From NCBI GenBank assembly GCA_023436495.1, contig JAEZIT010000043.1, positions 1 through 64,000 of the forward strand: a stretch of 64,000 bases of DNA. Direction: 5' to 3'. This stretch comes from Acidobacteriota bacterium (GTDB lineage Bacteria > Acidobacteriota > Blastocatellia > Pyrinomonadales > Pyrinomonadaceae). Below the pieces are notes generated by a model, which was not told the origin of the DNA, ran no database searches, and saw only the letters and a list, made by a program, of their open reading frames with translations. The position numbers and the translations under genes were made by a program. How positions within the stretch are numbered: position 1 is the first letter of the stretch; each line of letters starts with the position of its first letter. Positions 17,143 to 26,486 of this stretch are shown one piece after another.

Positions 17143-18660
17143 CTATTTATTCAGCGAATTCCGCATAAACGCCGCGACGTCGTCCTTCAGCTTTCGCAGC
17201 GAATTCTTTTCGATGTACATCATATGCCCGGCTTCGTAATAGCCGAACGAGATGTTCCTGCGCAGCGTCGGATCAAGATTCATCGCCGAGATGGTATATT
17301 CCGTCGCGAAATATGGCGTCGCCATGTCGTAATAGCCGCTGGCGACGAAAACCTTCATATATGGGTTTTTAGCCATAGCGGATTTTAGCGGCATCGACGT
17401 ATCAGCGTAGCCGTTATTCGTGTTCCAATTCCACGGGGCGTTTATCCCGCCGCCCAGAATGTAGTATTCAAGGTCGGATCTGAAATTCAGTTCACGCCGG
17501 ACGTAATCGTTGAACGTTGCCGTGTACGGAGGACGGATCGCGGTCATGCTCGGGTCGAAATCTGTACCATCGCCCGCGGCATTGCGGTCGATCCCGGTAA
17601 AACGGCTATCCAGGCGGCCCGCCGTCCGGCGATCGCTACGCAGCAATTCCTTCAAATATTCACCAAGTTCCACGCGGAAATTGTTCTGTTCGACGAACGT
17701 GGTGCTAAGGCCCGAATATCGGCTGAACTTTGTCAAAAGCTCCTGTTTTTCCTGAGCCGTCAGACGGTCGATCCGCAGCAGAGCGGGCATAAATTCGTTC
17801 GACGCAAAATTCTCAGATTCCTTCAAAACGTCACGAAGCGGCCGGTTTTGCAGGTCTGCCGGCAGGCGTTTGTGATACCAGGCCGTCGCTGTATAGGAAG
17901 GGAATATCAGCACCAGAGGGAGGTCGTTGTTGTCGGCGAAGCGTATTGTCTGGAAATTTAGCACGGACGATACCAGCACGATGCCGTTCAGCGCGATTCC
18001 GCGTTCGAACAAATGGTTAGATAAACCTGAAACGCGTGTCGTACCGTAACTTTCGCCGACGAGGAACAGCGGCGATGACCAGCGTTCATTTCGTCCCAGG
18101 TACATTCGGATAAATTCGCCCACCGATTCGATATCGCCGTTCACGGAATAATATTTCGACGCAAGCTCTGGTTTTACTGCACGCGAATAACCGGTACCGA
18201 CGGTATCGACGAAAACGAGGTCGGTTTCCGTTAGCCAAGTCGCTTCATTGTCGGCAAGTTCGTACGGCGGAGGCGGCATTAACCCGTCGTCCAGCATCTT
18301 CGCCCGACGCGGCCCCAGCGCGCCCAAATGCAGCCACACCGAAGCCGATCCCGGTCCGCCGTTAAACGAGAACATCAGCGGACGCCTTTCACCCGCGGTC
18401 GCACCGTCGAGCGTGTACGCCATATAGAAAATGCGGGCCTCAGTATCGCCCGAAACAGCGTTCTTCAACGGCATAAAGCCGGTTGTGACAGTGTAATTGA
18501 GCTGGCGTCCACCCGCGCGGACCGAATGTTTAGTAACAATAGGTGGTTCATCTTTTTGCGCGGATTCCGCGGGTTTCGGTGATTCGGCCGCTCTCGGAGC
18601 GGGCGTCGCCGCGGGAACCTGGAAAAATAGCAGTATCGGCAGAAATATCGAAGCGATCAT
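17143..18660 (-). CDS. Secreted S10-family serine carboxypeptidase-like peptidase
   Basis: An exported alpha/beta hydrolase of peptidase family S10. About 505 residues from the preferred ATG at 18660, giving the signal peptide MIASIFLPILLFFQVPAATPAP; a GTG at 18714 is a longer alternative. The S10 features are clear: oxyanion region FNGGPGSASVWLHLG, nucleophile in GESYGTTR, Asp in SGYYDMATPY and His in YEAGHMMY. The role is probably degradation of external peptides. It converges with mog, ending 6 nt after its stop. Confidence 0.9.
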   Translation of the reverse strand: MIASIFLPILLFFQVPAATPAPRAAESPKPAESAQKDEPPIVTKHSVRAGGRQLNYTVTTGFMPLKNAVSGDTEARIFYMAYTLDGATAGERRPLMFSFNGGPGSASVWLHLGALGPRRAKMLDDGLMPPPPYELADNEATWLTETDLVFVDTVGTGYSRAVKPELASKYYSVNGDIESVGEFIRMYLGRNERWSSPLFLVGESYGTTRVSGLSNHLFERGIALNGIVLVSSVLNFQTIRFADNNDLPLVLIFPSYTATAWYHKRLPADLQNRPLRDVLKESENFASNEFMPALLRIDRLTAQEKQELLTKFSRYSGLSTTFVEQNNFRVELGEYLKELLRSDRRTAGRLDSRFTGIDRNAAGDGTDFDPSMTAIRPPYTATFNDYVRRELNFRSDLEYYILGGGINAPWNWNTNNGYADTSMPLKSAMAKNPYMKVFVASGYYDMATPYFATEYTISAMNLDPTLRRNISFGYYEAGHMMYIEKNSLRKLKDDVAAFMRNSLNK

Positions 18661-18794
18661 AATCGTCAGTTGAAATGGTTCGGATGGATGTTTAGAACGC
18701 AGAAAGATTAACACAAACCATCACGCCAATTAAATCGGCTGGACGGAAACTATTTCTAACGGTCGTTCGTTTACTAGGGTGGAAAGGAGACTAT

Positions 18795-19742
18795 ATGAAG
18801 CAATTATTCGCGATCGCGGTCCTTCTATTAATATCAATGAATGTGCTCAGCCAGGACGATGTCGTCAAGGTCGAAACCGGTTTGGTTTCCGTGAACGTGA
18901 CCGTTTCCGACCGAAACGGCGGGCATGTGCGCGGACTTTCGCGTGAGGACTTCACGATCACCGATAACGGAATTGTTCAGAAGATCGAGACATTCTCGGC
19001 CGAGGATGCAGCGGCATCGTTCGGGATCATTTACGACCTACATCCGACGACGGACGAACGAACCGCAAACGTGCTGGCCGCGATCGGGACGTTTACGAAC
19101 GAGCTACGCGAAGGTGACGATTTTTTCGTCACGGTCTTTAACGAAAAGGGAAGCCTGACGACGACGTTCGTTCCGACGCGCGATCATCTTGACCGTCATC
19201 TTGCCGCGGACGCGTCGGAGAAGACGAATTCGCTATACGATGTGATTTTCGCGGCATCGGAAAAACTATCGCACTCTGAAAATTCCAAGAAAGTCCTGAT
19301 CGTGATGACCGACGGCGCTGACAATTCATCGCATCACAGCCTTAAAAAGCTCAAGGAACATCTACGCGCGGTGAATCTGCCGGTTTATTCGCTCACGTTC
19401 GATTCCGGAGACGCCCGCCGGGCGACGTATTCGGACCTATTCCGAAACGGACCACGTGAACGGATCGACATGGGCGGAGCAACCGCTATCGACCGTGCTT
19501 TGATCGAGGACGTAAGTAGATCGACTGGCGGCGGTTCGGCGGTCGCCGAATCCAGGGATACGGCGTATTTGGCGGCGATGGGGAAGAGGCTGTTGAACGA
19601 CGTCCGAAGCCAGTATGTGATCGGTTTCGTGCCCGGGGCCTCGGATGGCAAATGGCACGACCTGAATGTCAGCCTGAAGAGCGGAAAGAAGGGGCTGAAA
19701 ATTTCAAGCCGAAAAGGATATCAGAGTCGTAAGAGTCAATAA
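18795..19742 (+). CDS. Secreted VWFA-related protein (acidobacterial type)
   Basis: A 315-residue protein with signal peptide (cut after about residue 19) and a von Willebrand A-like domain of the family widespread and multiplied in Acidobacteriota. The N-terminal part (VETGLVSVNVTVSDRNGGHVRGLSREDFTITDNG) is the conserved lead-in. The MIDAS metal motif DxSxS is replaced by Asp81-Leu-His-Pro-Thr, so metal binding is doubtful, while the MTDGADNSSHHSL part is kept. AAAGGAGA lies just upstream of the ATG. Function unknown; presumably protein-protein contact outside the cell. Confidence 0.85.
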   Translation: MKQLFAIAVLLLISMNVLSQDDVVKVETGLVSVNVTVSDRNGGHVRGLSREDFTITDNGIVQKIETFSAEDAAASFGIIYDLHPTTDERTANVLAAIGTFTNELREGDDFFVTVFNEKGSLTTTFVPTRDHLDRHLAADASEKTNSLYDVIFAASEKLSHSENSKKVLIVMTDGADNSSHHSLKKLKEHLRAVNLPVYSLTFDSGDARRATYSDLFRNGPRERIDMGGATAIDRALIEDVSRSTGGGSAVAESRDTAYLAAMGKRLLNDVRSQYVIGFVPGASDGKWHDLNVSLKSGKKGLKISSRKGYQSRKSQ

Positions 19743-19786
19743 ACATCGAGGCGGAAAGCTTTGCGGCGAACCGCCCCGAGCTGTTT

Positions 19787-21004
19787 TTATCTAACGGTTT
19801 CGCTGACAACACGTCCGTTAATGATAGTGCCGATACAGTGCGTCGTATATTCGAACGGATCGCCGTCGTACATTGCGATGTCCGCATCCTTTCCTTTCTC
19901 GAGCGAACCGATTCTGCCTTCGAGTCCTAGGATCTTTGCAGCATCGATCGTAATCAGTGCAAGAGCGTCGCGTTTCGACATGCCGTTGGCAGCGGCAACG
20001 CCCGCCTCGAAAAGCACTACGCGTGTCTTCGGAACGTATCCTTCATAGCCGCTCTGCAGTGCGACCGGAATTCCGGCGGCCTTCAGTTTTGATGCGGTCT
20101 CCATTGACATTCCTTCGGTCTCGCCGCCGGCCCGCGCCATCGTCGGATGAACGAACACAGGAAAGCCCGACGCCTTTATGTCATCCATTACAAGCAGCGC
20201 TTCCGAAACGCCGTCCAGCACGATCCGGAGGTTGAATTCCTTCGCAAGGCGCAAAGCGGTAATAATGTCCTGAGCCCGATGAGCGGTTATCATCAGGGGT
20301 ATCTCACGCTTGATGATTCGGATCATGATCTCGGACTTCAGGTCTTTCGGCGCTTCGGACTTTTTGGAGTTCTCCTGTGCTTTGATCAATTCCGCGCGCA
20401 GAAGCGCCGCCTGTTTTGCGCGTGTTCCGGGCGACCTTCCCTGGCCCGCCAATGCCGATTGGCCCAAGGTGACGGCCACCATGGCGGCCGGTACGATCGT
20501 GGCTTCATCAACGTTCTTGCCCGTCGTCTTCGCGACCATCGTCTGTCCAGATATAAGTGCCGATGGCTGATGGCCAGTGTGGATCGTTGTCACGCCGAAA
20601 CCGCGTATCCATTCGATCAATCTTTCCTCAGCGTTGTAGGCGTCGATCGCGCGGAGCTCCGGTTGGATCGTTCCACTGCCGTCCAGCGCCATCTGGTCGT
20701 GCGGCTGATTCAGATAGCCATTCAACCCCACGACACTGTGCGCGTCGATCAAGCCCGGTGTGACGACCTTTGCGTTGATCACGCGGTAATTTGCGGGAAT
20801 CTTGACCTGAGCGGCAGTGCCGACGGCCTCGATCTTTCCGTTGTTGACCAGCACGACGCCATTGGCGATGGGCTCGCCGGCCATTGTCCAAACCATCTCA
20901 CCTTTAACGGCGATCTGCGCGTTAATTCCGGTGAATGTAGCCATGACCGCGACAGCGACGATGGCGGCACGTAACGATATTTTCATGAAATTCCTGATCT
21001 TCAT
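19787..21004 (-). CDS. Amidohydrolase-family protein with missing metal ligands
   Basis: A 405-residue exported protein (signal peptide near residues 7-29) of the imidazolonepropionase-like amidohydrolase group. The family's HxH metal motif is broken: TPGLIDAHSVVG has His89 but Val at the second His position. The region where a catalytic Asp is expected reads ALQSGYEGYVPK with no Asp, although the His of TAHRAQD is kept. Its ATG overlaps the stop of the upstream paralogue (TAATG). It may be a non-catalytic partner; that is inference. Confidence 0.85.
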   Translation of the reverse strand: MKIRNFMKISLRAAIVAVAVMATFTGINAQIAVKGEMVWTMAGEPIANGVVLVNNGKIEAVGTAAQVKIPANYRVINAKVVTPGLIDAHSVVGLNGYLNQPHDQMALDGSGTIQPELRAIDAYNAEERLIEWIRGFGVTTIHTGHQPSALISGQTMVAKTTGKNVDEATIVPAAMVAVTLGQSALAGQGRSPGTRAKQAALLRAELIKAQENSKKSEAPKDLKSEIMIRIIKREIPLMITAHRAQDIITALRLAKEFNLRIVLDGVSEALLVMDDIKASGFPVFVHPTMARAGGETEGMSMETASKLKAAGIPVALQSGYEGYVPKTRVVLFEAGVAAANGMSKRDALALITIDAAKILGLEGRIGSLEKGKDADIAMYDGDPFEYTTHCIGTIINGRVVSETVR

Positions 21005-22326
21005 TAGTGTCCACCTCCCATGTCGCCGTCGAAGCAGTCGATGTGCGCTTCGCCGTCATTGGTCGCACCGTGTCCGCCCACGGCAATCAGCCTGTCCTTC
21101 GGATCGGCGCGGTCAAATACCTTTTTGCCCTCGACCCACGTCTCGAGAACGTGCGTGTAAACGCTGAGCGGGTCGCCGGACAGGACGATGAAATCTGCAT
21201 CCTTCCCCGTTTCCAGCGATCCGATGCGGTCCTGCAGGTCGAGCATGATGGCGTTCGCCATCGTCATTCCATAAAGAGCCTTATCGCGCGACATTCCGGC
21301 GCGAACGCCAAGCCCTGCTGAACGCAGGAACAGGCGTGAATCAGTGATATAGTCATCGGTGTGAAAACCGGTCAGCACGCCCGCCTTTTCGAGCGCTACG
21401 CCGTTTTCCAATCTAATATCGGTCGTTTCGAGTTTTCCGCCCGGCGAATCAAGAAGGATTATCGACGCGGGAGCCTTAGCGGCAGCGATCTCGTCGGCTA
21501 CCTTCCAGGCTTCAGAAACGTGCTGTAAAACGATACGGAAACCGAATTCCTTTTGCAGCCGCAGCGCGGTCAGGATGTCGTCATGGCGGTGCGTATGAAA
21601 GTGCACGACGCGCTTTCCGTCGAGAACGTCAACAAGCGCCTCCATCGCTAGGTCGCGCGGGGGCAACTTTGATGCATCTCCGCCTGCCTTCCGGACCTTT
21701 TCACGATATTCCTGTGCCTTGATGAACTGCTCGCGGACCAGAGCCGCCGATTTTGCACGCGTGCCGGGAAAGCCTCCGCCGCCGGAGCGGATCGGGTTTG
21801 TGCCGTTAGCGAATTTTATCCCGCCGGCGTAACGTCCGTTAGAATCGAAAATCAGCAGGTCGTCGACCTTCACCGCGTTGTCGCGGAGTTTGATGTACAA
21901 TGTTTGACCGCTGTCCAGGTGTCCTGAACCCGGCATGACATTTACCGTCGTGATGCCGCCGGACTGTGCACGCTGCAGGCTTGCCGCACGTACATTCAAC
22001 CCGTCGAGCAGCCGAACATCCGGCTGGATCGGATTCGAACCGTCGCCGCCGGAGCCTTCTCCGACGTGGCTATGCGAGTCAACAAGTCCGGGCATTATGA
22101 CCTTGCCGGCCATGTCGAATACCTGAACGTCTGATGAAAGCCTGACCGTACGGGCATCGCCAACGGCCGTGATCTTGCCGTTTTGAACCAGCAGTACGCC
22201 CGGTTCGATGGGCTGTCCAACGATCGGAATTATCCGGGCGTTGATGAAGGCGGTCGGCCTGTCCTGTCCGGCGACGGCAAATGCGTAAAGCAGGACGGCA
22301 CAGACCACAAAAATTAATCTGTTCAT
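21004..22326 (-). CDS. Exported amidohydrolase (imidazolonepropionase-like)
   Basis: A 440-residue protein with signal peptide (MNRLIFVVCAVLLYAFAVAG) and the intact amidohydrolase metal site: His85 and His87 in GLVDSHSHVG, a His-rich VVHFHTHRHDD segment, LQHVSEA, and GFHTDDYIT with the late Asp. Probably a metal-dependent hydrolase acting on a small amide or peptide in the periplasm; the substrate is unknown. It is followed with a 1-nt stop/start overlap by a related gene whose active site is degenerate. Confidence 0.88.
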   Translation of the reverse strand: MNRLIFVVCAVLLYAFAVAGQDRPTAFINARIIPIVGQPIEPGVLLVQNGKITAVGDARTVRLSSDVQVFDMAGKVIMPGLVDSHSHVGEGSGGDGSNPIQPDVRLLDGLNVRAASLQRAQSGGITTVNVMPGSGHLDSGQTLYIKLRDNAVKVDDLLIFDSNGRYAGGIKFANGTNPIRSGGGGFPGTRAKSAALVREQFIKAQEYREKVRKAGGDASKLPPRDLAMEALVDVLDGKRVVHFHTHRHDDILTALRLQKEFGFRIVLQHVSEAWKVADEIAAAKAPASIILLDSPGGKLETTDIRLENGVALEKAGVLTGFHTDDYITDSRLFLRSAGLGVRAGMSRDKALYGMTMANAIMLDLQDRIGSLETGKDADFIVLSGDPLSVYTHVLETWVEGKKVFDRADPKDRLIAVGGHGATNDGEAHIDCFDGDMGGGH

Positions 22327-22560
22327 TTAAGTTTCCTCTGAATAAAAAAGAATTCTCGAAGCGGTATGTACTGATAACTTGCAACGAAATGGTGCGCGTG
22401 TCAAGAATCTACGCACGATATCGGGCATAAGCCATTCGGCGTGTTGTACGGCCCTGCTGCTAAGTCCTTGTAAAATCAACGATCTGCGGTCGGAGCACGG
22501 CCTGGCACGGGCTTTGAATAGACCGTGGCGGCAAATATTACTTTTTGGGGAGACCTTTTT

Positions 22561-23019
22561 ATGAAGAAGATTCTGGTTTTAGCGGTTCTGATGACATTCG
22601 GTTTGGCGATGCTGGTTCCGGACGCTATGGGACAGACGCGGCGCCGCAGTAAATATCGTGGCTGGAAAACGAACGCCGCGATCATCGGGGGCAGCGCACT
22701 TGCGGGCGGCCTGATCGGACGCGGTCGCAACGGCGCACTTATCGGAGCGGGTGCCGGCGCCCTTTATGCGACCAGCCGTAAGGGAATGAAGCGCAGCCAT
22801 CCGAACAGCGCGGCTCGCCGCTGGACCAAAGTTGCCGGCGGAACGCTTGTCGGTGCAGGAACCGGTGCCGCGATTGGCGGTAAAACAGGGCTTATTGTAG
22901 GCAGCCTTGCGGGAGCGGGTGGTACGTATCTCTATACACGAAACGGACGCCGTTATTACAGATCATCGAACGGACGCCAGTTCTACACGCAGAACGGACG
23001 CAGATACTACGTTCGCTAA
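22561..23019 (+). CDS. Glycine-rich (glycine-zipper-like) exported protein
   Basis: A 152-residue protein with a signal peptide (MKKILVLAVLMTFGLAML) and Gly/Ala-rich hydrophobic segments (IIGGSALAGGLIGRG, LIGAGAGAL, LVGAGTGAAIGG) resembling glycine-zipper envelope proteins. The tail is rich in Tyr/Arg with a repeated NGRRYY/NGRQFY motif (residues about 130-152). GGGGAG lies about 10 nt upstream of the ATG. Function unknown; probably surface or outer-membrane associated. Confidence 0.8.
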   Translation: MKKILVLAVLMTFGLAMLVPDAMGQTRRRSKYRGWKTNAAIIGGSALAGGLIGRGRNGALIGAGAGALYATSRKGMKRSHPNSAARRWTKVAGGTLVGAGTGAAIGGKTGLIVGSLAGAGGTYLYTRNGRRYYRSSNGRQFYTQNGRRYYVR

Positions 23020-23045
23020 GCTCTGGGGAGAAAGATCCCTCCCAC

Positions 23046-23075
23046 ACGGCAGGCCTTAACCGGTCTGCCGTTTTT
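23046..23075 (+). terminator. Intrinsic terminator after the glycine-rich gene
   Basis: ACGGCAG (23046-23052) pairs with CTGCCGT (23065-23071), extended by GCC/GGT, with a TTAACC loop and a T5 run. It overlaps the end of the convergent kinase gene. Confidence 0.8.
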
Positions 23076-24849
23076 ATTTGGATTCACTACTGCCGTTCGC
23101 GGGTATTGTCGGTAAACTAACGATAAAGCAAGTGCCGGACGGACGATTCGGCCTCGTTTCAATTTTGCCACCGTGAGCGGTGACGATTCCGTAACAGACC
23201 GCCAGCCCCAGCCCAGTCCCTTTGCCCGCCGGCTTTGTCGTAAAGAACGGGTCGAAGATCTTTTTAGACGCGTCATCCTCAATACCCGGGCCGGAATCGC
23301 TGATCTCGATGGCAACGGAGTCGTCTTTTCTGAATGCCCGGACCAACAAGTCGCCCCCGCCAGGCATGGCATCGCGCGCATTCAGGAGCAAGTTAAGAAA
23401 TACCTGCTGCATTTGGTCTTTGTCGGCATGAAGCGGCGGCATCTCGTCATCGAATTCGGTGCGGACCCGCAAATTCTGAAATGCTGAATCGAAGCTCGCC
23501 AGCCTTAGACTCGTTTCAACAACCCTAGCTATATCTATGTCGCTCTTTGCCGCGGGACGCGCCCGTGCGAAGTCGGTCATGTCCTTTGTAACGCGCGTTA
23601 TTCGCTGGATCTGGGTCGAAATAAGCTGAAGCATCTCTTGGGATTCCGGCGGCAGGCCATCGGAACTCTTAAGCATCTGGATCAGCGATGAAATGGATGC
23701 CAGCGGATTGTTAACCTCGTGAGCAACGCCCGCGGCGAGCGTTCCCATAGCGGCTAGTTTTTCGGCGCGGATGAGCTGTTCGTTCAAGCGCCGAAACTGC
23801 TCGATGTCCGCGGCCATTTTCCGGCTCATTTCGTTGAATGAATCGGCGAGCAGGCCGATCTCATCGTTGCTCTTGCGCAGGTCGATCTGCGTCCCGTAAC
23901 TGCCCTCGCGAACCTGTACGGCAGCAAGCGTGATCTTTTGCAGCGGACGCGAAATGACCCTCAGGACAAGCAGTACCAGCAATAGGTTCGGAACAAGTGC
24001 CGATATGACGCTGAAAACCAGGTATTTCCGCCAGGCCTCGAAATTCATCCCGTCTTGGAATGCCCACCAGACGATCGGTACCTGAAACAGCACGAAGCTG
24101 CATATGGCCACAGTCGCGATGCTCAGGGCAATCTTATAGGTGATCGGGAACAGGCGAAATTGATGCAGAGCCGTTTGCAGTGAGAACAGACGGAAATTCA
24201 GAATGGCGTAGGCGTAGATCAATACGCCCGGTAATACAAATATCGAGCTGAACGGCAGAAGACTGTAATCGCCAACGAGCGGAAACGCTATATTGGCAAG
24301 GGTTTTCAACACGCCCGTTATCCCAAGTCCCCACAGGATCGCTCCTACCTGCTGTCCTTGTAGCGTGCCTTTATAGCGCCGATATTTTCCGAACAGGATC
24401 GCTGCTCCGTAAAAGAAAAGAAAGTAAATATAAGCGATGAAAGCGTAGGCGATCGGCGAAAGGCCGATGGAGAGCTGCGAGCCGTCAACCGTCGCCGAAT
24501 CGCGAAAGAGCCCGAGCACCGCGGCAGGTATCAAAACCAGCCCCGGAGCGAAAACAACGGCAGCCTTTCGTCGAGGCGTTCGAGAATTTTCGGGAAAGAC
24601 CCACGCAAAAACCGCCAACGCATATTGCATCAGAAGCGCCGTTATAAAGCTTGCCGATATCCACCACTCTGCCGCTTGCGATGTGAACGCAAAATTCCAG
24701 AATATGAGATCTTTGGTGGTCCAAACGGCAAGGAATGCGATAAACGCTGCAAATGTCTGGTGCGCGCGGTTGCGCGGATTTGCGACGAAGACATAGAACC
24801 CGAGCATCACCAGCAGAAACAGCGCGAATAAATGCAACAATACAAGCAT
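23074..24849 (-). CDS. Membrane sensor histidine kinase
   Basis: A 591-residue kinase. The first roughly 300 residues form an N-terminal block of about seven to eight membrane helices without a large periplasmic loop, so it may sense a membrane or intracellular cue. A HAMP segment (300-350) leads to the HisKA domain with phospho-acceptor His377 (AAGVAHEVNNPL), then the ATPase domain with N box (NLLLNARDAMPGGG), G1 (DSGPGI) and G2 (GTGLGL). The NtrB-like AHEVNNPL H-box is typical of kinases that control NtrC-type, RpoN-dependent regulators. No response regulator is adjacent, so it is an orphan. Confidence 0.92.
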   Translation of the reverse strand: MLVLLHLFALFLLVMLGFYVFVANPRNRAHQTFAAFIAFLAVWTTKDLIFWNFAFTSQAAEWWISASFITALLMQYALAVFAWVFPENSRTPRRKAAVVFAPGLVLIPAAVLGLFRDSATVDGSQLSIGLSPIAYAFIAYIYFLFFYGAAILFGKYRRYKGTLQGQQVGAILWGLGITGVLKTLANIAFPLVGDYSLLPFSSIFVLPGVLIYAYAILNFRLFSLQTALHQFRLFPITYKIALSIATVAICSFVLFQVPIVWWAFQDGMNFEAWRKYLVFSVISALVPNLLLVLLVLRVISRPLQKITLAAVQVREGSYGTQIDLRKSNDEIGLLADSFNEMSRKMAADIEQFRRLNEQLIRAEKLAAMGTLAAGVAHEVNNPLASISSLIQMLKSSDGLPPESQEMLQLISTQIQRITRVTKDMTDFARARPAAKSDIDIARVVETSLRLASFDSAFQNLRVRTEFDDEMPPLHADKDQMQQVFLNLLLNARDAMPGGGDLLVRAFRKDDSVAIEISDSGPGIEDDASKKIFDPFFTTKPAGKGTGLGLAVCYGIVTAHGGKIETRPNRPSGTCFIVSLPTIPANGSSESK

Positions 24850-24894
24850 TGCCTAGATATTACGCCCGATGCCGTCGCTGGCAAAACCGCCGTG

Positions 24895-25566
24895 TTAAAG
24901 GCCGAGAATGAATGAGCAGATCGTGAGCGTGATGCCAAACGATAATGGGAGAAAGTGCTTGGTTTCGATCATTTCACCGCGTTGAAGCGCCCGGTGGCCG
25001 ATTGCGAATGCCGGCAGCGCCGCCGCTCCGACCAAACCGCCGATCACTGCACCGAATAATGCGCCGACTATTAGGATGATGAAACCTCCGGCACCGCCGG
25101 CCGCTATGCCCCAAAGTAACCCTATCAGCGGCGATATCGCCAACATCGCAACCCAAGGCGCACGCTCCAGTGAAGCAAATATCGAACCTACAACTTTTCC
25201 GGTAAAGAATCCCACAATAGCAGACACCAGATTAACGATCAGTATTACGGGAATGATCCAAATATCCTCGGAACCGCCTAAACCGGCTTCCATTGCATAT
25301 CTAAGAAAGACCGCGGCCGGCGGAAACGTTCCGAGCATTAGTCCGAAGTACGAAAATGATTTCTTAATCGAGAGTGGGGCGGACATTGTCTCCGCTTCAA
25401 GCCTATTGGCTTCGGTCTTGAACATCGCCTTTTCACGGGCGATCTCGGCGTTGGCATCGAGGAGAGCGTTCAGCCGCACTGAAGTAAGTTCTGCGTCACG
25501 TTCCCGGGACGCTAGGTCGTTGAGATCTGTTTGGCGGCTGGGGGCTTTGGGATGCTGGAACTCCAT
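24895..25566 (-). CDS. Hypothetical membrane protein with N-terminal coiled coil
   Basis: A 223-residue protein: about 65 charged helical residues, possibly a coiled coil, then four or more hydrophobic segments rich in Gly/Ala. No family recognised. The ATG at 25566 has GGAGAGAGAAG upstream, a good ribosome site, and lies 55 nt inside the end of the preceding gene in another frame. The overlap with a strong ribosome site suggests coupled expression of the two unknown proteins. Confidence 0.7.
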   Translation of the reverse strand: MEFQHPKAPSRQTDLNDLASRERDAELTSVRLNALLDANAEIAREKAMFKTEANRLEAETMSAPLSIKKSFSYFGLMLGTFPPAAVFLRYAMEAGLGGSEDIWIIPVILIVNLVSAIVGFFTGKVVGSIFASLERAPWVAMLAISPLIGLLWGIAAGGAGGFIILIVGALFGAVIGGLVGAAALPAFAIGHRALQRGEMIETKHFLPLSFGITLTICSFILGL

Positions 25567-26219
25567 ACTTCTCTCTCCAATGTACTGACGTTCAGCGGCT
25601 CTCGAATTTGCGGCACATCAGCAAAAACTTCCACCGGCTCGCACTCCCGATCGCCGATGATCGAGACAAGTTCCGCGGCCGCTTCATCCAAGCCGTCTTT
25701 GCCGGCACTAGCACCGACCATCGCCAGGAAATTCTTGCGTGCATCGATTTGATGCCGCAATAACTTGCTTCGGTTGCGTCTGTTTAGACACGCTGCGGCG
25801 ATTTGAGCATTTTCGTGACCGGAGACACGAAACAATTCCGGGATCGCATCGCCCGCCGGCCAGTCCTGGGACAGTGCGAGGCTAAGCCCGCAATAGCGGT
25901 CGAATACTACGCGAAAGTCCGTTAATTCCGACGACGGCTTTCCTTCGAAGATCGCCAGTTCCATTCGCCTGCGAAGGCGTTCGATCTCAGCGTGGGTGTC
26001 CTTATCCTGAATAAACGAGATCTTCGGATCGCCGAAACGTTTTGCCGACGTATTACGCGTTAGTAAATGCCGGGCCAAAAAGTACGGCCAGACAAGTGCT
26101 ACTAATAAAGCGGTTGCGAAACGGCTCAACCTGCTGCCGGCAGCACGATTGAAATAATGATAAACGGCCATCGGGGAGCCGCACGCCAAATAGATGATAA
26201 GTGCGTCGAAGAATTGCAT
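25512..26219 (-). CDS. Hypothetical protein with N-terminal membrane segments
   Basis: A 235-residue protein with two N-terminal hydrophobic segments (FFDALIIYLACGSPMAVYHYF and FATALLVALVWPYFLARHLL), followed by about 180 polar, mostly helical residues. No family recognised. It overlaps the next gene by 55 nt. Upstream lies the intergenic region with the second sigma-54 promoter on the other strand. Confidence 0.65.
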   Translation of the reverse strand: MQFFDALIIYLACGSPMAVYHYFNRAAGSRLSRFATALLVALVWPYFLARHLLTRNTSAKRFGDPKISFIQDKDTHAEIERLRRRMELAIFEGKPSSELTDFRVVFDRYCGLSLALSQDWPAGDAIPELFRVSGHENAQIAAACLNRRNRSKLLRHQIDARKNFLAMVGASAGKDGLDEAAAELVSIIGDRECEPVEVFADVPQIREPLNVSTLEREVWSSSIPKPPAAKQISTT

Positions 26220-26351
26220 CGTCTCGTATCAGGGCAAACACTGTACCAGTGTGATGCGCGGCTGCTGTCAGGGCCGCCGTATCGGTAAATGCAATGAATG
26301 GGCGGTTTGAAAAAAATCTGGAACTTTTCTGTGTGGTGCGTCGTTATTTAG

Positions 26352-26446
26352 TTTTAGCAATTCGCAAAATAAACACGGAATCTTTGCATATTGCAAAAAG
26401 CCGCTATCCTTGAGCTTCTTTATAAGATTTAGCAGTTACGCAAAAA
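26352..26446 (+). promoter_or_regulatory. Three candidate activator sites upstream of the sigma-54 promoter
   Basis: Three related inverted motifs: TTTTAGC-N5-GCAAAA (26352-26369), TTTGC-N5-GCAAAA (26383-26398) and TTTAGC-N6-GCAAAA (26428-26445). All share the half site GCAAAA with its mirror, and they lie roughly 50-145 nt upstream of the expected transcription start, where RpoN activators bind. The activator is not identified. Confidence 0.55.
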
Positions 26447-26470
26447 GGAATTCGGGCAGCGTCTTAGCTT

Positions 26471-26486
26471 TGGCACCAGACTTGCT
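26471..26486 (+). promoter_or_regulatory. Sigma-54 (RpoN) promoter
   Basis: TGGCAC-N5-TTGCT, a full match to the -24/-12 consensus with both invariant doublets. It points at the gene starting at 26564, whose strong ribosome site AAGGAGG follows about 60 nt later. Confidence 0.8.

Noticed and set aside
19743..19786. Terminator between the VWFA gene and the amidohydrolase
   Set aside because: GGCGG/CCGCC can pair over a long loop before a T5 run, but the stem is too short and distant from the T run to call.
20147..20974. Plus-strand open frame (275 codons) opposite the first amidohydrolase
   Set aside because: The minus-strand frame has a signal peptide and family motifs; this one has none.
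22503..22518. TGGCAC-N5-TTGA, a sigma-54-like site 44 nt before the glycine-rich gene
   Set aside because: The -12 element has GA in place of the near-invariant GC, so I do not call a promoter.
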